Positions 10,097-20,919 of a stretch of 64,000 nucleotides of DNA are shown one piece after another. Source of the DNA: Marinobacter sp. (lineage in GTDB: Bacteria > Pseudomonadota > Gammaproteobacteria > Pseudomonadales > Oleiphilaceae); contig JAGPVT010000056.1 in NCBI GenBank assembly GCA_018066865.1, forward strand, positions 1-64,000, given 5' to 3'. The first letter of the stretch is position 1. Each line of letters starts with the position of its first letter. The notes beneath the pieces are model-generated. The model was not told the DNA's origin and did no database searches. It saw nothing but the letters and a program-made list of their open reading frames with translations. Position numbers and translations under genes: made by a program.

Positions 10097-10663
10097 TTAG
10101 CTGTTTTTGCGCTGTTTCTCCAGCATGTCCGGCTGCAGTATTTCAATCCAGTAGCCGTCCGGATCCTTGATAAAAGCCAAGCCTTTCATCTTGCCGTCAT
10201 CGGGCTTTTTGACGAATTCAACATCCAGGCTTTCGAATCGTTCGCAGGCATTGTAGACGTCAGGTACTGCGATTCCGATATGGCCGAAGCCCTGGGGCTC
10301 GTCGTTGCCGTTGTGGTAGGCAAAATCGTTGTCGTTTTCCGTGCCCCAGTTATGGGTCAACTCCAACATGGCCTCGCGCCCGAACGTGTAAGTGGTTCGG
10401 TGGGCGTCATCCGTGGGCACACAGCCGGCTTGCCGGTCATCAAGGTAGCCCAGGAAATAGAGGGTAAACTTCATTTCCGGGAAGTCCAGCTTACGCACCA
10501 GCCTCATTCCCATCACCCGGGTATAGAAGTCCATGGAGCGCCCAGGATCTTTGATGCGCAACATGGTCTGGTTGAATACATAGCCTTCCGTTTCAGGAAC
10601 CGGTTCTTCATGCAGGCCGGGGGCTTGTTCAAAGTGCTTGGGCATCGGAACTCCCTTTTTCAT
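10097..10663 (-). CDS. gloA: lactoylglutathione lyase
   Basis: [40 protein letters not shown]; conserved glyoxalase I; actual start may be 10645. Confidence 0.93.
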   Translation of the reverse strand: MKKGVPMPKHFEQAPGLHEEPVPETEGYVFNQTMLRIKDPGRSMDFYTRVMGMRLVRKLDFPEMKFTLYFLGYLDDRQAGCVPTDDAHRTTYTFGREAMLELTHNWGTENDNDFAYHNGNDEPQGFGHIGIAVPDVYNACERFESLDVEFVKKPDDGKMKGLAFIKDPDGYWIEILQPDMLEKQRKNS

Positions 10664-10844
10664 CTTGAAAAGTTAAGAGTATATATCTGCGTGCGTTTTG
10701 GCGGAATTTCAAGGGCTCTGCGATCACCTGCGGGAGGCTCTTGGGCAAATCACGGGGTGTGATAAACTCGCGCCATATACTTTCCCGCCGCAGCGGAGCC
10801 GACTTTCGGATCGCCGGCCTTCAAGACCTGCTCAGAGAACCTTT

Positions 10845-11507
10845 ATGGATTTCAAGGTGCCTAATACCCTGGCAGAGCAAATCGCCAATTACCTGGCAGA
10901 ACGGATCATGACCGGGCAGATACAGCCTGGCAATCGCATTCAGGAAGCTACGCTGGCCGGTGAACTCAAGGTCAGCAGGGCCTCTGTCAAAGAGGCGCTG
11001 TACACTCTTGAGCGCTGGCATCTGGTGGAAATTACTCCCCGCAAAGGCGCATCTGCCTCAAGGCTGGATGCCAATCATGCCTCGGAGCTTTACGACGTTT
11101 ACATGCATCTGCTTCTGATGCTTGCGGCAAGGCTCTGTGAGCGTTGGCAGGAGAGCGACAGGGAACGCATGCTGGCTGTGGTCGCAAGTGCTGTTGAGCA
11201 AATGAAGAAGCCGTCGGCAGATATCGCGGCGGTGGTGGAGGCCAGTTTTGAGGTGATGGAGGCTTGCTGTGAGCTGGTGGGCAACCCGTACCTCACGGAG
11301 GCGCTTTCAAACTTCAAACCGGCGGTCAGCCGCGCTTATTATCTGAGTGCGGAGCGTTATCGCCACGGGCTTACTCAGACAAGCCAGTTTTTCACTCGCC
11401 TTCCGCAGGCGGTTCTGGATCGGGATGTGGAAAAGGCCCAGGCTGTTATTCGGGAGTTTGCTGAGCATCAGAGGGTGATGATTCAGCGGGCTCTGTCTTC
11501 TACTTAG
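10845..11507 (+). CDS. GntR family regulator (FCD-type)
   Basis: wHTH AEQIANYLAERIMTGQIQPGNRIQEATLAGELKVSRASVKEAL; ATG at 10845 preferred over 10698. Confidence 0.88.
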   Translation: MDFKVPNTLAEQIANYLAERIMTGQIQPGNRIQEATLAGELKVSRASVKEALYTLERWHLVEITPRKGASASRLDANHASELYDVYMHLLLMLAARLCERWQESDRERMLAVVASAVEQMKKPSADIAAVVEASFEVMEACCELVGNPYLTEALSNFKPAVSRAYYLSAERYRHGLTQTSQFFTRLPQAVLDRDVEKAQAVIREFAEHQRVMIQRALSST

Positions 11508-11634
11508 TCCGTGTCGGCAAGCCAGCGGGAACGCCCATTCAAAACACTCTGTGAATACTTCCACAGACACCACCATGTTGGTTTATGGCCACTAGTATCC
11601 TGTAAACTGCCCGTCTTATTCTGACGGGCAGCCC

Positions 11635-12693
11635 ATGACTGACAACACCGACACCAGCTACCAGCCACGAACCTCAGCGCGACGCCTTATCCTGTTCAGC
11701 CTGCTCTTTATTGCGCTCACAGCGGCGGGGCTTTACGCCGTTTACGATCAGTTCGCAGAGCGCAGTATCAGTTTTGATATCCAGCTGATTGCACCACAAA
11801 CCCTTGTGGCCGTTGCTGCTTTGCTACTGGTGTATTTCGTCTCTGACGGCCTGCGCTTGCATTTCACGCTGCGAGCCCTCGGGCACCGCTTGTCCTTTCC
11901 GGCAATATTTCGTCTGGTTTTTATCAATCTGTTCTTTTCTAACGTCACGCCTATGGCCACCGGCGGTGGGTTCGCGCAGATCTGGTATCTGAATCACCAT
12001 GGGGTTCCTGTGGGCAGAGCCACGGCTGCGACGACGATCAGAACTGTGCTGGCCGTGCTTTTCATCTTCTCTCTCACGCCAGTTTTTCTGCTGACACTGG
12101 ATGCGTTTGACGGCCAAACCATCACCGGCGGCCTGGGCTTCGCTCTGGCCATCTTCATTCTTCTGTATCTCGGTTTTTTCATTATCCTGCTGTTTCGCAC
12201 ACGCTGGCTCATCGGGCCGCTCAGTGGCCTGCTCAAAACGCTTAACCGCTGGCACCTCATAAGCGATACCCGCCATCAACGATGGCAGTTCAAGGCACGG
12301 CGGGAGATGCTGCGGTTCTCGCACAGCTTTCGTGACTACCTTAGGGGCAGGCCGCTGTTCGTTGTTCTCTCAGTCCTTTTCACAGCCGTATTCCTGCTCA
12401 GCCTGTTCAGCTTCCCTGCTCTGCTGATTTACAGCCTGGGTTACGATGTTGATTATCTGATGTCGCTGGGGTTGCTGGTTGTGACAACGTTTATTATGTA
12501 TTTCTCGCCAACTCCCGGCGCATCCGGCATTTCCGAGGGTGTCTTCGGCAGCTTTTTCAGCGGTATCCTTTCAGGGAACCACCTGATTCTGGTTATTGTA
12601 AGCTGGCGCCTGATCACCATTTATTTCGGCATGATCATCGGCCTGGTCGTGCTGCAAAGAGAACTGATTAAAAGTCGCAGGAACCCCGGATGA
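11635..12693 (+). CDS. lysylphosphatidylglycerol synthase TM-domain (UPF0104/YbhN-type) protein
   Basis: INLFFSNVTPMATGGGFAQIWYLNHHGVPVGRATAATTIRTVLAV and PTPGASGISEG motifs. Confidence 0.88.
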   Translation: MTDNTDTSYQPRTSARRLILFSLLFIALTAAGLYAVYDQFAERSISFDIQLIAPQTLVAVAALLLVYFVSDGLRLHFTLRALGHRLSFPAIFRLVFINLFFSNVTPMATGGGFAQIWYLNHHGVPVGRATAATTIRTVLAVLFIFSLTPVFLLTLDAFDGQTITGGLGFALAIFILLYLGFFIILLFRTRWLIGPLSGLLKTLNRWHLISDTRHQRWQFKARREMLRFSHSFRDYLRGRPLFVVLSVLFTAVFLLSLFSFPALLIYSLGYDVDYLMSLGLLVVTTFIMYFSPTPGASGISEGVFGSFFSGILSGNHLILVIVSWRLITIYFGMIIGLVVLQRELIKSRRNPG

Positions 12694-14927
12694 TTTTCCG
12701 AAACCCGCTAAAACTGCTGTTCTATCTTTGTCTGCTGATCGTGATATTGCTGGTGGGCTACAAGGCCTACCTGAACTTTTTCATGGAAGACTTCGCGGGC
12801 GTTCATACCGAGCAGGTTGAGCAGATTCATAGTGACTTGTCCGCCACAGAACCCTTCAGCTTTGCCGTCGTTGGCAACATCAACAACTCGGTCGGTATTT
12901 TTGAAGAGCGCATTATTCCGGAGCTCAACGCCTCGGGTATGGACTTCCTGATATCGGCCGGCAATGCCGTCAGCAGTGGTGGCGAAGACAAATACCGCGC
13001 CCTGTACGGAACCCTCAGCCATCTGGACATTCCGTATCTGCTTACATTTGGCGCTCATGAGTACAGCAATTTCGGCAGTTTCCGTTTTTATGACCACTTC
13101 GGGCCGCATTTCTTCAGTATTCAGGCTGGCAGCACTCGGCTGTTTTTTCTGGACAGCACCGGCAAAACGCCCTGGCAGTGGCAGATCCGCTGGCTGGACG
13201 ATCTTCTCAGCCAGGACACTTCGAAAGCCAGAATCCTGTTTATCGGGCACCCTCCGCTAAAGCCCGAAGCAGATGTTCTGTTCGACCGGCCAGAGGATTA
13301 TCTTGCGCCGCCTGAATTCCGGAGCGCGCTTCTGGAGGCAGCCAAAGAACACAACATTGATCTGGTGTTCTCCGCAAATCTTTCGTTGTACTCAGAGCAA
13401 CAGCTGGGCGACACGCGCTTCATCACCACCGGCGGTGCCGGCGGGCTGATACTGAACGATGACACCAGCTTTTATCATTACGTGCGGGTGAACATAAGCC
13501 CGGAAGGCGAAGTCAGCCACTCACTTCAACAACTCGAAGTCGGTCAGCATCCGGTTCTGAAACGACTCGAAAGCCTGTGGTTCTTCGTCTATTCATTGTT
13601 CTATACCGGCTATCTCAATTTCATTCTGATTGTAGCCATCTTCGCAGCGATCACCATCAAGCTCTACGCCACTATCTTTGTCGGCAAGGACTACTACCCG
13701 GACTACGATCTTGACCCTACGCCATGGCTGGAGAAACCGTTACGAGTGGTCATGTTCACCAACAACTATCTGCCGTTTATAGGTGGTGTACCCATTTCCA
13801 TTGCCCGGCTAATGCGAGGACTGGAACAACTTGGCGACAGACTGCTGGTTGTGGCACCGCGCTACAAGGATCAGCCGGAGGCTGAAGAGCACGTACTCCG
13901 GGTTCCTTCTCTGCTCGCCATGGGCGAGAAGCGCGAATTCCGCCTGGCCAACATCTTTCTTGGCCGCATCCGCAAACGGGTGCGGGCTTTTCATCCGGAC
14001 ATCATTCACATGCACCACCCGTTCTGGCTGGGCTCGCTCGGACTGTTCATGGCGCGCAGGCTCAAGGTGCCCGCGATTTACACCTACCACACCAGGCTCG
14101 AGCACTACGCTCACTTTGTGCCACTACCAGGCCTGATCTTCCGTAATCTTATCTCCCATGCGCTGATCAAACGCTTCGCCAACAAATGCGATGGCGTTAT
14201 CGTGCCGACCTACTCAACCGAGGAGTACCTCCGGATGATCGGCGTGAAAACACCCACCTTCGTGCAACCCACAGGGATTGAGTACAAGCGTTTTCAAACG
14301 GTAACGGACGACGAAGTTGCTGAGCTTCGCAAGACTCTGAAACTGAACGATGAGGTGGTCTTCATCAGCGTGTCGCGGCTGTCGAACGAGAAAAATATCG
14401 ATTTCATGATCGAGGCGATCAGCACATTGCGACAGGAAACGAACAAACCCTTTCACTTCCTGATGATCGGTGACGGCCACCAGAAAGATCGGCTTCAAAA
14501 CAAGATTCAGGAACTTGGCCTTGAAACCTGCATTACTCTGGCTGGCGCGGTACCGCCAGATGACATGGCTGTCTGGTATCGCCTGGGCGACGCCTTTCTG
14601 TTTGCTTCCAAATCCGAAACCCAGGGCATGGTTATTCTGGAGGCAATGGCAGCAGGCCTGCCTGTGGTCGCCGTGCGCTCCAGTGGTATCGACGACGTTA
14701 TACGCCACGGTTTTAATGGTTTCAAAACTCCGGAAAGGCAGGATCAGTGGTGCGCACAGGTAAAGCACTTGCTGGAAGATGACGACCTGAGGAATACGCT
14801 TTCCACACAGGCTCTGGCATTCGCCAAAGACTTTTCAGTGGAACAGTTTGCCAGTGATGTTCGCGAGATTTACGCTACTACTCTGGCACTCAACGATAAA
14901 AAGCTAAGAAAACGGAGAGAAGCGTGA
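12690..14927 (+). CDS. fusion: membrane-anchored degenerate metallophosphoesterase domain plus GT4 glycosyltransferase
   Basis: N-terminal TM, calcineurin-like fold pattern lacking canonical metal ligands, internal TM, then GT4 domain (FTNNYLPFIGGVPISIARL...SEVISV-type core, SKSETQGMVILEAMAAGLPVVAV). Confidence 0.88.
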   Translation: MIFRNPLKLLFYLCLLIVILLVGYKAYLNFFMEDFAGVHTEQVEQIHSDLSATEPFSFAVVGNINNSVGIFEERIIPELNASGMDFLISAGNAVSSGGEDKYRALYGTLSHLDIPYLLTFGAHEYSNFGSFRFYDHFGPHFFSIQAGSTRLFFLDSTGKTPWQWQIRWLDDLLSQDTSKARILFIGHPPLKPEADVLFDRPEDYLAPPEFRSALLEAAKEHNIDLVFSANLSLYSEQQLGDTRFITTGGAGGLILNDDTSFYHYVRVNISPEGEVSHSLQQLEVGQHPVLKRLESLWFFVYSLFYTGYLNFILIVAIFAAITIKLYATIFVGKDYYPDYDLDPTPWLEKPLRVVMFTNNYLPFIGGVPISIARLMRGLEQLGDRLLVVAPRYKDQPEAEEHVLRVPSLLAMGEKREFRLANIFLGRIRKRVRAFHPDIIHMHHPFWLGSLGLFMARRLKVPAIYTYHTRLEHYAHFVPLPGLIFRNLISHALIKRFANKCDGVIVPTYSTEEYLRMIGVKTPTFVQPTGIEYKRFQTVTDDEVAELRKTLKLNDEVVFISVSRLSNEKNIDFMIEAISTLRQETNKPFHFLMIGDGHQKDRLQNKIQELGLETCITLAGAVPPDDMAVWYRLGDAFLFASKSETQGMVILEAMAAGLPVVAVRSSGIDDVIRHGFNGFKTPERQDQWCAQVKHLLEDDDLRNTLSTQALAFAKDFSVEQFASDVREIYATTLALNDKKLRKRREA

Positions 14928-15871
14928 ACGGCATTCCTGTGGGAATCAGCACTTGTCTGCTGGGCAAAGAAGTTCGCCATGACGGCGGCCATAAACATTC
15001 CCGTTATTGCACGCAAGTGTTGTCACAGCACTTTGATTTCCAACCCATTTGTCCGGAACTGGAAGCCGGCTTGGGCGTACCCCGCCCGGCCATTCATTTA
15101 CGGGAACATCCAGACGGTGTGCGCCTGATCGAAACAAAAGGCACTGCCGACCACACGGGCGCCATGCAGGAGTTCACAAGCCGGATATTGCCTGAGCTGG
15201 CCCACCTGCGCGGTTACATACTGATGGCCAAATCCCCAAGCTGCGGCATGGAGCGCATCAAGGTTCATAACCCGGAAGGCCAGGTGGTTCGGCGTGACGG
15301 GCAAGGAATGTTTGCCAAGGCGCTGATGCGCGCTTACCCGTTACTGCCGGTTGAAGAGGAAGGCCGGCTGAACGATGACGCACTCCGGGAGAATTTTATT
15401 GAGCGGGTGTTTGCCTATGACGACTGGATGCAAAATGTTGCTGGCGAGAACCTCTCTGCAAAAGCACTGATCGAATTTCACACCCGTCACAAGTTCCAGT
15501 TACTGGCGCACTCCGAGAAAATCTACCGACAGCTTGGCCCAATGCTGGGTGACCTCAAAGCGGATGCCCTGGAAACCATTGCGAGCCGCTACATTCAGGC
15601 GTTTACGGATGCGATGACTCAAAAGGTAAGCCGTGGCTCACACATGAATGTGATGCAACACCTGATGGGTTATCTGCGGGATGCAATGGGGAACGAGGAT
15701 CGCAAGGTTCTGGTAGAGCAGATTGAAGCTTATGGCCAAGGCGAGGTGCCGCTGGTTGTACCTATGACGTTACTGAGAATGGCACAACGCAGGGAGCCGG
15801 TGGATTACCTGCGCCTGCAACAGTACCTGAGCCCCTATCCGGACGAATTGGGGCTCAGGAACAAGGTCTGA
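14924..15871 (+). CDS. DUF523 + DUF1722 protein (YbgA-like)
   Basis: GISTCLLGKEVRHDGGHKHS and C-terminal DUF1722 FHTRHKFQLLAHS. Confidence 0.92.
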   Translation: MNGIPVGISTCLLGKEVRHDGGHKHSRYCTQVLSQHFDFQPICPELEAGLGVPRPAIHLREHPDGVRLIETKGTADHTGAMQEFTSRILPELAHLRGYILMAKSPSCGMERIKVHNPEGQVVRRDGQGMFAKALMRAYPLLPVEEEGRLNDDALRENFIERVFAYDDWMQNVAGENLSAKALIEFHTRHKFQLLAHSEKIYRQLGPMLGDLKADALETIASRYIQAFTDAMTQKVSRGSHMNVMQHLMGYLRDAMGNEDRKVLVEQIEAYGQGEVPLVVPMTLLRMAQRREPVDYLRLQQYLSPYPDELGLRNKV

Positions 15872-15887
15872 CGCCGTGCGTGAGGGC

Positions 15888-16643
15888 TCAGAAACCGTAT
15901 AGCAGTGTGATAGCCGTCTCCGTATCCGTAGAGTTTTTGCCCGGCGGCGCGTCGGATACGTGCTTCACTCGGTAGGCCGCTTTCATGGAAAGGTTGCCGA
16001 CAACATTGGCCTTGATAGCGGTCTCTGACTGGCTGATAGCATTGTTGTCATCCAACCCGATTTCCGTACTCAATTTCTGCCGAAACAGCGCGTTCTCAGA
16101 AAGCGCGTAGTTGAACTGGGCCGCCAGGCGCCCGATCGGCTCCTCTTCAACGTCTTCACCGTCGGAATTCACAACTTCCAGCTTGTTATAGCGATAACCG
16201 GCACCGATCGACAGATCAAGGAATGAGCGCTCGCCGCGCTGCCAGACCCGGTTGCCGTAACCGGTGGTGGCTGTAGATTCAAAATCGTAGCCGGAAAAAC
16301 GATCTTTCTCGTAGGTGCCACGCAGAAACCAGTACTGGCTTTCATCAAACTTGTAATTGGTTTCGAGAGCCGCTTTATACTTCTCTGCTGTGGTTTGGTC
16401 CTCGCCCGTCGTTTCATCTTGAGCTTCAGAGTAGTTGGAGCTGAAATCTGCAATATTGCGCCAGTCTACTACCTCATGAACCAAGCCGAGGCGCCCATTT
16501 ATATTGGTTTCTTCAGTATTGCCGGAGGTCATAAGCACACCGAGCTCTGCCTCGCCCTCCCAGTCTTTCGCACCTTGGCCGTAAGCCAGTGGTGCAGCTG
16601 AAATAGCAATAATGGCAACTGTTTTCTTAAAACTCATGAACAC
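15888..16643 (-). CDS. DUF481 family outer-membrane protein (YdiY-like)
   Basis: Signal peptide, WEGEAELGVLMTSGNTEETNINGRLGL, beta-barrel pattern ending in LLYGF. Confidence 0.9.
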   Translation of the reverse strand: MFMSFKKTVAIIAISAAPLAYGQGAKDWEGEAELGVLMTSGNTEETNINGRLGLVHEVVDWRNIADFSSNYSEAQDETTGEDQTTAEKYKAALETNYKFDESQYWFLRGTYEKDRFSGYDFESTATTGYGNRVWQRGERSFLDLSIGAGYRYNKLEVVNSDGEDVEEEPIGRLAAQFNYALSENALFRQKLSTEIGLDDNNAISQSETAIKANVVGNLSMKAAYRVKHVSDAPPGKNSTDTETAITLLYGF

Positions 16644-16677
16644 TCCTTGATAACGGGTTCAGGCCGATTGATTCAGG

Positions 16678-17691
16678 TTACCGGGCGGTGCTTCTGGCTT
16701 CACCTTCCACGTTTTTCTCCGCCTGGCGTTCACGCTCTGACTTTTTGCGTGCTTTGCGTTCAGCAATAAAGCGGGCAGCCTCACCGCCTACATGCGTTTC
16801 GCCACGGGCATCTGCCAAGCGAATCTGGCGCTCCCGCTCCGCAAAACGCGACTTCTGCTCTTCACTCAGCGAGTCAATACACCGGTGACAACTCACACCC
16901 TGCTGATACTCGGGAAACTGCTTCTCAGCTTCGGTAATCGGACGGCGGCACGCATGGCACTGGTCGTAACCGCCGCGCTCCAGACGATGATTAACCGTAA
17001 CCCGGTCGTCAAATACAAAACATTCACCTTTCCAAAGACTCTGCTCTTCCGGCACCTCCTCCAGGTACTTCAGAATGCCGCCCTTGAGATGATAAACCTC
17101 TTCAAACCCCTGCTCTTTCAGGTACGCCGTGGACTTTTCGCAACGAATTCCGCCGGTGCAGAACATGGCAACCTTTTTATGTTTTGCCGGGTTGAGGTTC
17201 TGCTTCACATAGTCCGGAAACTCACGAAAGGTTTCTGTAGCGGGGTTAACGGCATGTTCAAAGGTACCTATTTCAACTTCATACTGATTGCGAGTATCAA
17301 CAAGAAGAACGTCCGGATCCGAGATCAGATTGTTCCACTCTCCAGGTTCCACATACGTACCCACAATGCGCTTCGGATCAATGCCGTCGACGCCCATGGT
17401 GACAATTTCCTTCTTGAGCTTCACCTTGGTGCGCTTGAACGGCTGGGTATCTACGAACGATTCCTTGTAATCAATACCGTTAAAGCGCTCATCGGCGGCC
17501 AGCCAGGCCTGCACCGTATCAATACCGCTACGGCTTCCGGCAATCGTGCCATTGATGCCTTCCCGGGCCAGCAACAGAGTGCCGTGCACACCATTGGTCA
17601 GCATAATGTCCAGTAGAGGCTGGCGAAGGGTTTTGTAATCATTCAGAACAGCGAACTTGTAAAGCGCGCAGACAACAACGTTGTTGCTCAT
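16678..17691 (-). CDS. trhO: tRNA uridine(34) hydroxylase, rhodanese domain
   Basis: [44 protein letters not shown]. Confidence 0.95.
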   Translation of the reverse strand: MSNNVVVCALYKFAVLNDYKTLRQPLLDIMLTNGVHGTLLLAREGINGTIAGSRSGIDTVQAWLAADERFNGIDYKESFVDTQPFKRTKVKLKKEIVTMGVDGIDPKRIVGTYVEPGEWNNLISDPDVLLVDTRNQYEVEIGTFEHAVNPATETFREFPDYVKQNLNPAKHKKVAMFCTGGIRCEKSTAYLKEQGFEEVYHLKGGILKYLEEVPEEQSLWKGECFVFDDRVTVNHRLERGGYDQCHACRRPITEAEKQFPEYQQGVSCHRCIDSLSEEQKSRFAERERQIRLADARGETHVGGEAARFIAERKARKKSERERQAEKNVEGEARSTAR

Positions 17692-17829
17692 CGGGTTCTC
17701 CTGCGGGCCGGATCGTAAATCCGGAGCGTGGGTTTGTTTATCTGGAAGGTGTAAGCCAGAGAGGACGCAGATTTTAACCCACTCTGGCTTATGTTCAAGT
17801 CCGGGCTGACCGTGGCCGGAACCCGTTGC

Positions 17830-18561
17830 TTATTTGCTGGCGCTGGAAAGCTCCCTCTCCACAAGGGCCGAAAGCTGGCCCCAACCCGGGCGGGTAAGGC
17901 GAATGTTGTCCACCAACACGGTTGGCGTGCTGGTCACTTGCAACTGCATAGCAACGCGACGGCTTGCCTCAACCGCTTCCCGGTGCAACTCTGTGGTCAT
18001 GCAACGGCGCAAACGGCGCTCTTCCAGACCCAAATCCTCACCATAACGCGCAAAGGTTGCAACCGGGTCGTTCGAACCACTCCATTCTGTCTGCGAATCA
18101 TAAAGGCGTTCGTGCATTTCCCAGTACGCTCCCTGGTCGCCGGCACAACGAGCGGCCTGAGCAGCGGGGAAGGCATTCTGGTGCTGGCGCAACGGCAGGT
18201 CGAAATATACAAACCGAACCTTTCCCGCCTCAACATACTCCTGTTTAAGGCGCTTGCTGGCTTCAGAAAATGCTCCGCAAGCCGGGCACTGATAATCCGC
18301 AAACTCGCGCACAACAACCGGTGCATCCTCAGCACCCACAGAAACACCGTACTGATCCAGTTGCGCTGGAAACGCTGCCGCATTGGGCGCAGCAACCGGC
18401 AGCTCATCCGAGGTCGGTTTGGGCGCTGCGGTAAGGAATACAACACCCAGAACAATTGCGGCCAGAACCAGCACTGTTACTCCGATTGCCAGAGGCTTTC
18501 GGGAATTGGCTTTTCGCGGTGCTGGCGTTCCCGCTTGTTCGCGACGTTTTTTTTCACCCAT
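17830..18561 (-). CDS. DsbA family thioredoxin-fold protein, membrane anchored
   Basis: N-terminal TM and VVREFADYQCPACGAFSEASKRLKQEYV. Confidence 0.9.
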   Translation of the reverse strand: MGEKKRREQAGTPAPRKANSRKPLAIGVTVLVLAAIVLGVVFLTAAPKPTSDELPVAAPNAAAFPAQLDQYGVSVGAEDAPVVVREFADYQCPACGAFSEASKRLKQEYVEAGKVRFVYFDLPLRQHQNAFPAAQAARCAGDQGAYWEMHERLYDSQTEWSGSNDPVATFARYGEDLGLEERRLRRCMTTELHREAVEASRRVAMQLQVTSTPTVLVDNIRLTRPGWGQLSALVERELSSASK

Positions 18562-18689
18562 TACTTACTCCTTGTTGTTTTCCAGACGTAGCCCAATATT
18601 TGTTAGCAGGCGAACATTCACACAATCGTTCAGGCAGGCTAAGATCCTTTATATCCTACAAAAGTTCCAATACAAATTAGGGAGATCTC

Positions 18690-19655
18690 ATGTCACGTGC
18701 CGCTTTTCGCATGGATTCGCTAAGCCTGCCCCTCGTCGCAGCCCCGATGTTCCTGATTTCGGGCCCGGAGCTGGCGCTTTCATGCTGTCGGGAAGGCGTC
18801 GTCGGCAGCTTTCCTGCTTTGAACCAGCGCACGAGCGAAGGTTTTGAAGAGTGGCTGGTCCAGATGAGCGAAGGCCTCGGGAAGCTCAAGGAAGAGAACC
18901 CGGAAGCCAGCATTGCGCCCTATGCCGTCAACCTGATTGTGCACCGCTCCAATCCACGCTGGCAGGCCGATCTGGAGCTCTGCGTAAAGTATCAGGTGCC
19001 CATCGTCATCACATCGCTGGGCGCTGCCAGCCAGGTGGTAGAAGCCGTGCACAGTTATGGTGGCGTAGTGTTCCACGATGTGACCAACCAGAAGCACGCC
19101 CGCAAAGCAGCCGAGGCTGGTGTGGACGGCGTTATTGCAGTTGCCGCCGGCGCCGGCGGCCATGCGGGTACCATCAACCCCATTGTTCTGGTTCACGAAA
19201 TCCGTGAAGTGTTCGACGGCACCATTTTGCTGGCCGGCGGGCTCTCCCATGGCGAAGACATCCTGGCAGCACAGGCCTTGGGGGCAGACCTTGCCTACAT
19301 GGGAACACGCTTCATCAACACCACAGAATCCCAGGCAGAGGATGCTTATCGCACCATGATTATTGAATCTGTATCCAGCGACATCATCCATACCCCTGCC
19401 GTTTCTGGCATCCCTGCAAGCTTCATGCGCCAAAGCCTCGAGGCCGCAGGTTTTCAGATGGACAAGCTAAACCAGTCCGGCGAGATCAATTACGGTGAAA
19501 AGCTCAAACCGATTGATGATGAGGCCAAAGCCTGGAAAACCGTATGGTCAGCTGGGCAAGGCGTGAGCCAGATTACCGATGTGGTCAGCGTTGAAGCTCT
19601 GGTCTCAAGACTGAAGCAGGAGTACCAGGCGGCCCGTACGCGGCTCTGCAGCTAA
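18690..19655 (+). CDS. nitronate monooxygenase family protein
   Basis: LPLVAAPMFLISGPELALSCCREGVVGSFPALN, AAGAGGHAG, LAGGLSHGEDILAAQALGADLAYMGTRF. Confidence 0.93.
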   Translation: MSRAAFRMDSLSLPLVAAPMFLISGPELALSCCREGVVGSFPALNQRTSEGFEEWLVQMSEGLGKLKEENPEASIAPYAVNLIVHRSNPRWQADLELCVKYQVPIVITSLGAASQVVEAVHSYGGVVFHDVTNQKHARKAAEAGVDGVIAVAAGAGGHAGTINPIVLVHEIREVFDGTILLAGGLSHGEDILAAQALGADLAYMGTRFINTTESQAEDAYRTMIIESVSSDIIHTPAVSGIPASFMRQSLEAAGFQMDKLNQSGEINYGEKLKPIDDEAKAWKTVWSAGQGVSQITDVVSVEALVSRLKQEYQAARTRLCS

Positions 19656-19993
19656 ACTGGCGAAACAAGCCTCGACGGTTGCCTCAAGCCCGATGCCTCC
19701 AGACGCAGGGCATTTACCGTCTCGCTGATGCGCGCCTGTGTGTCTGTTCCCATATCCGCCAACTGCTACAGCCTGCTGGAGATCAGATTTTTCAAAAATC
19801 GAGAGGCCATAAAAAATCCCTCATTCATTTATTCCGGCACCCAAAACGTTTGTTGTTTATTCATTGAAATGCTTAGAGACGTAGTTGTAGCAAAACACGC
19901 CAGAAAGGGAGATTTCTTTATGTAGGGTTTTGTAGCAGGTTTTCAAAAGATGGAAAAGGGGTTGCCCCGGCTGCTTTGCCGGGGATGTTCGTA

Positions 19994-20395
19994 TCAGATT
20001 TCATCGTTGTGTCGCCGGCCCGCACTTCGTCCCGGGCTGTGCTTTTGCCGCCTCACCTTGGGCGATGATTCAAATCCCGGAACATCATGCACATAGGTGC
20101 TCCGCCGGAGCAGCACATGGCCACTCTCAAGTTGCTCGACCACGCCTTTTCGCAACAACTCGTTGAGAATTACAGAGGGGGCATAACCCGGATTAACAGA
20201 TTGCACGAGTTGGCTGAAGGAGGGCTCACTTTGATTATTCACTGCCAGCAAAACCGGGTGTTGATTCTCATCAAGAAACGCCAAGGCACTGATCCAGTGG
20301 CTCACGACTTCACGACCGGGGCCAGACAATATAGTGCTTGCAAGTTCGGTTGGTTCCCAGCGAGTAATGAACTCAGGCTGGATACTGAAACTCAT
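19994..20395 (-). pseudogene. DUF6502-like fragment (truncated copy 2)
   Basis: REVVSHWISALAFLDENQHPVLLAVNNQSEPSFSQLVQSVNPGYAPSVILNELLRKGVVEQLESGHVLLRRSTYV matches the middle of DUF6502; N- and C-terminal parts missing. Confidence 0.6.
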
Positions 20396-20905
20396 GATGT
20401 CTTCTCTCTTTTGGAACCGGGCGGGGTACTTCCGTAAAAGGTGCTTCTTCAAAACAGAAGACACTGACTCCGGTTCGAAACGATTCCTGCGATGAGCCAT
20501 CAGCCTGGTCGCCAGACACATCGCGAACTTGTGGCCCCAGCCAGGCCTCCATGACTTCGGGAGGAATATTGTTGTAAGTCAGCGTGCGCTGGAACAACGG
20601 CTGTCGACCGCCTTCGCCACAGGCCAGATTGTAATCAACTGTGCCTATGAGATCTAATACGTCCTCAACGAAGATTTGGAGCATTTCTTTACTGCCCCTG
20701 CGGGCACATAGGCTCTTTGTTTCAGTGTCAGCTTACCCGTGTCGCTGGCCACGGATACCACGCCAACTCTCAACAGCTCATCCAGCACAGAACGCGGGAG
20801 GCTCGATTGATGTGCAGAACTTCCGATTTATCTGTGTGCTGCCCCGCAAGAGGTCTCAGAATGCGAAACAGGGCCTGATGGAGTGGGTTGGTCAAAGGAT
20901 TATTC
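20373..20905 (-). pseudogene. DUF6502-like gene, frameshifted (copy 1)
   Basis: Minus-strand pieces in several frames: MNNPLTNPLHQALFRILRPLAG, then VLDELLRVGVVSVASDTGKLTLKQRAYVPAG, then MLQIFVEDVLDLIGTVDYNLACGEGGRQPLFQRTLTYNNIPPEVMEAW...RTGVSVFCFEE. Confidence 0.65.
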
Positions 20906-20919
20906 ATGATTGGGATTGT

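Noticed and set aside
19679-19925. Small ORFs after the nitronate monooxygenase gene; a possible MCP-like tail on the minus strand (LADMGTDTQARISETVNALRLEASGL)
   Set aside because: Similarity too weak to call without a profile search
19965-19984. CCCCGGC/GCCGGGG hairpin
   Set aside because: Stable stem but no convincing U tract on either strand; function not supported
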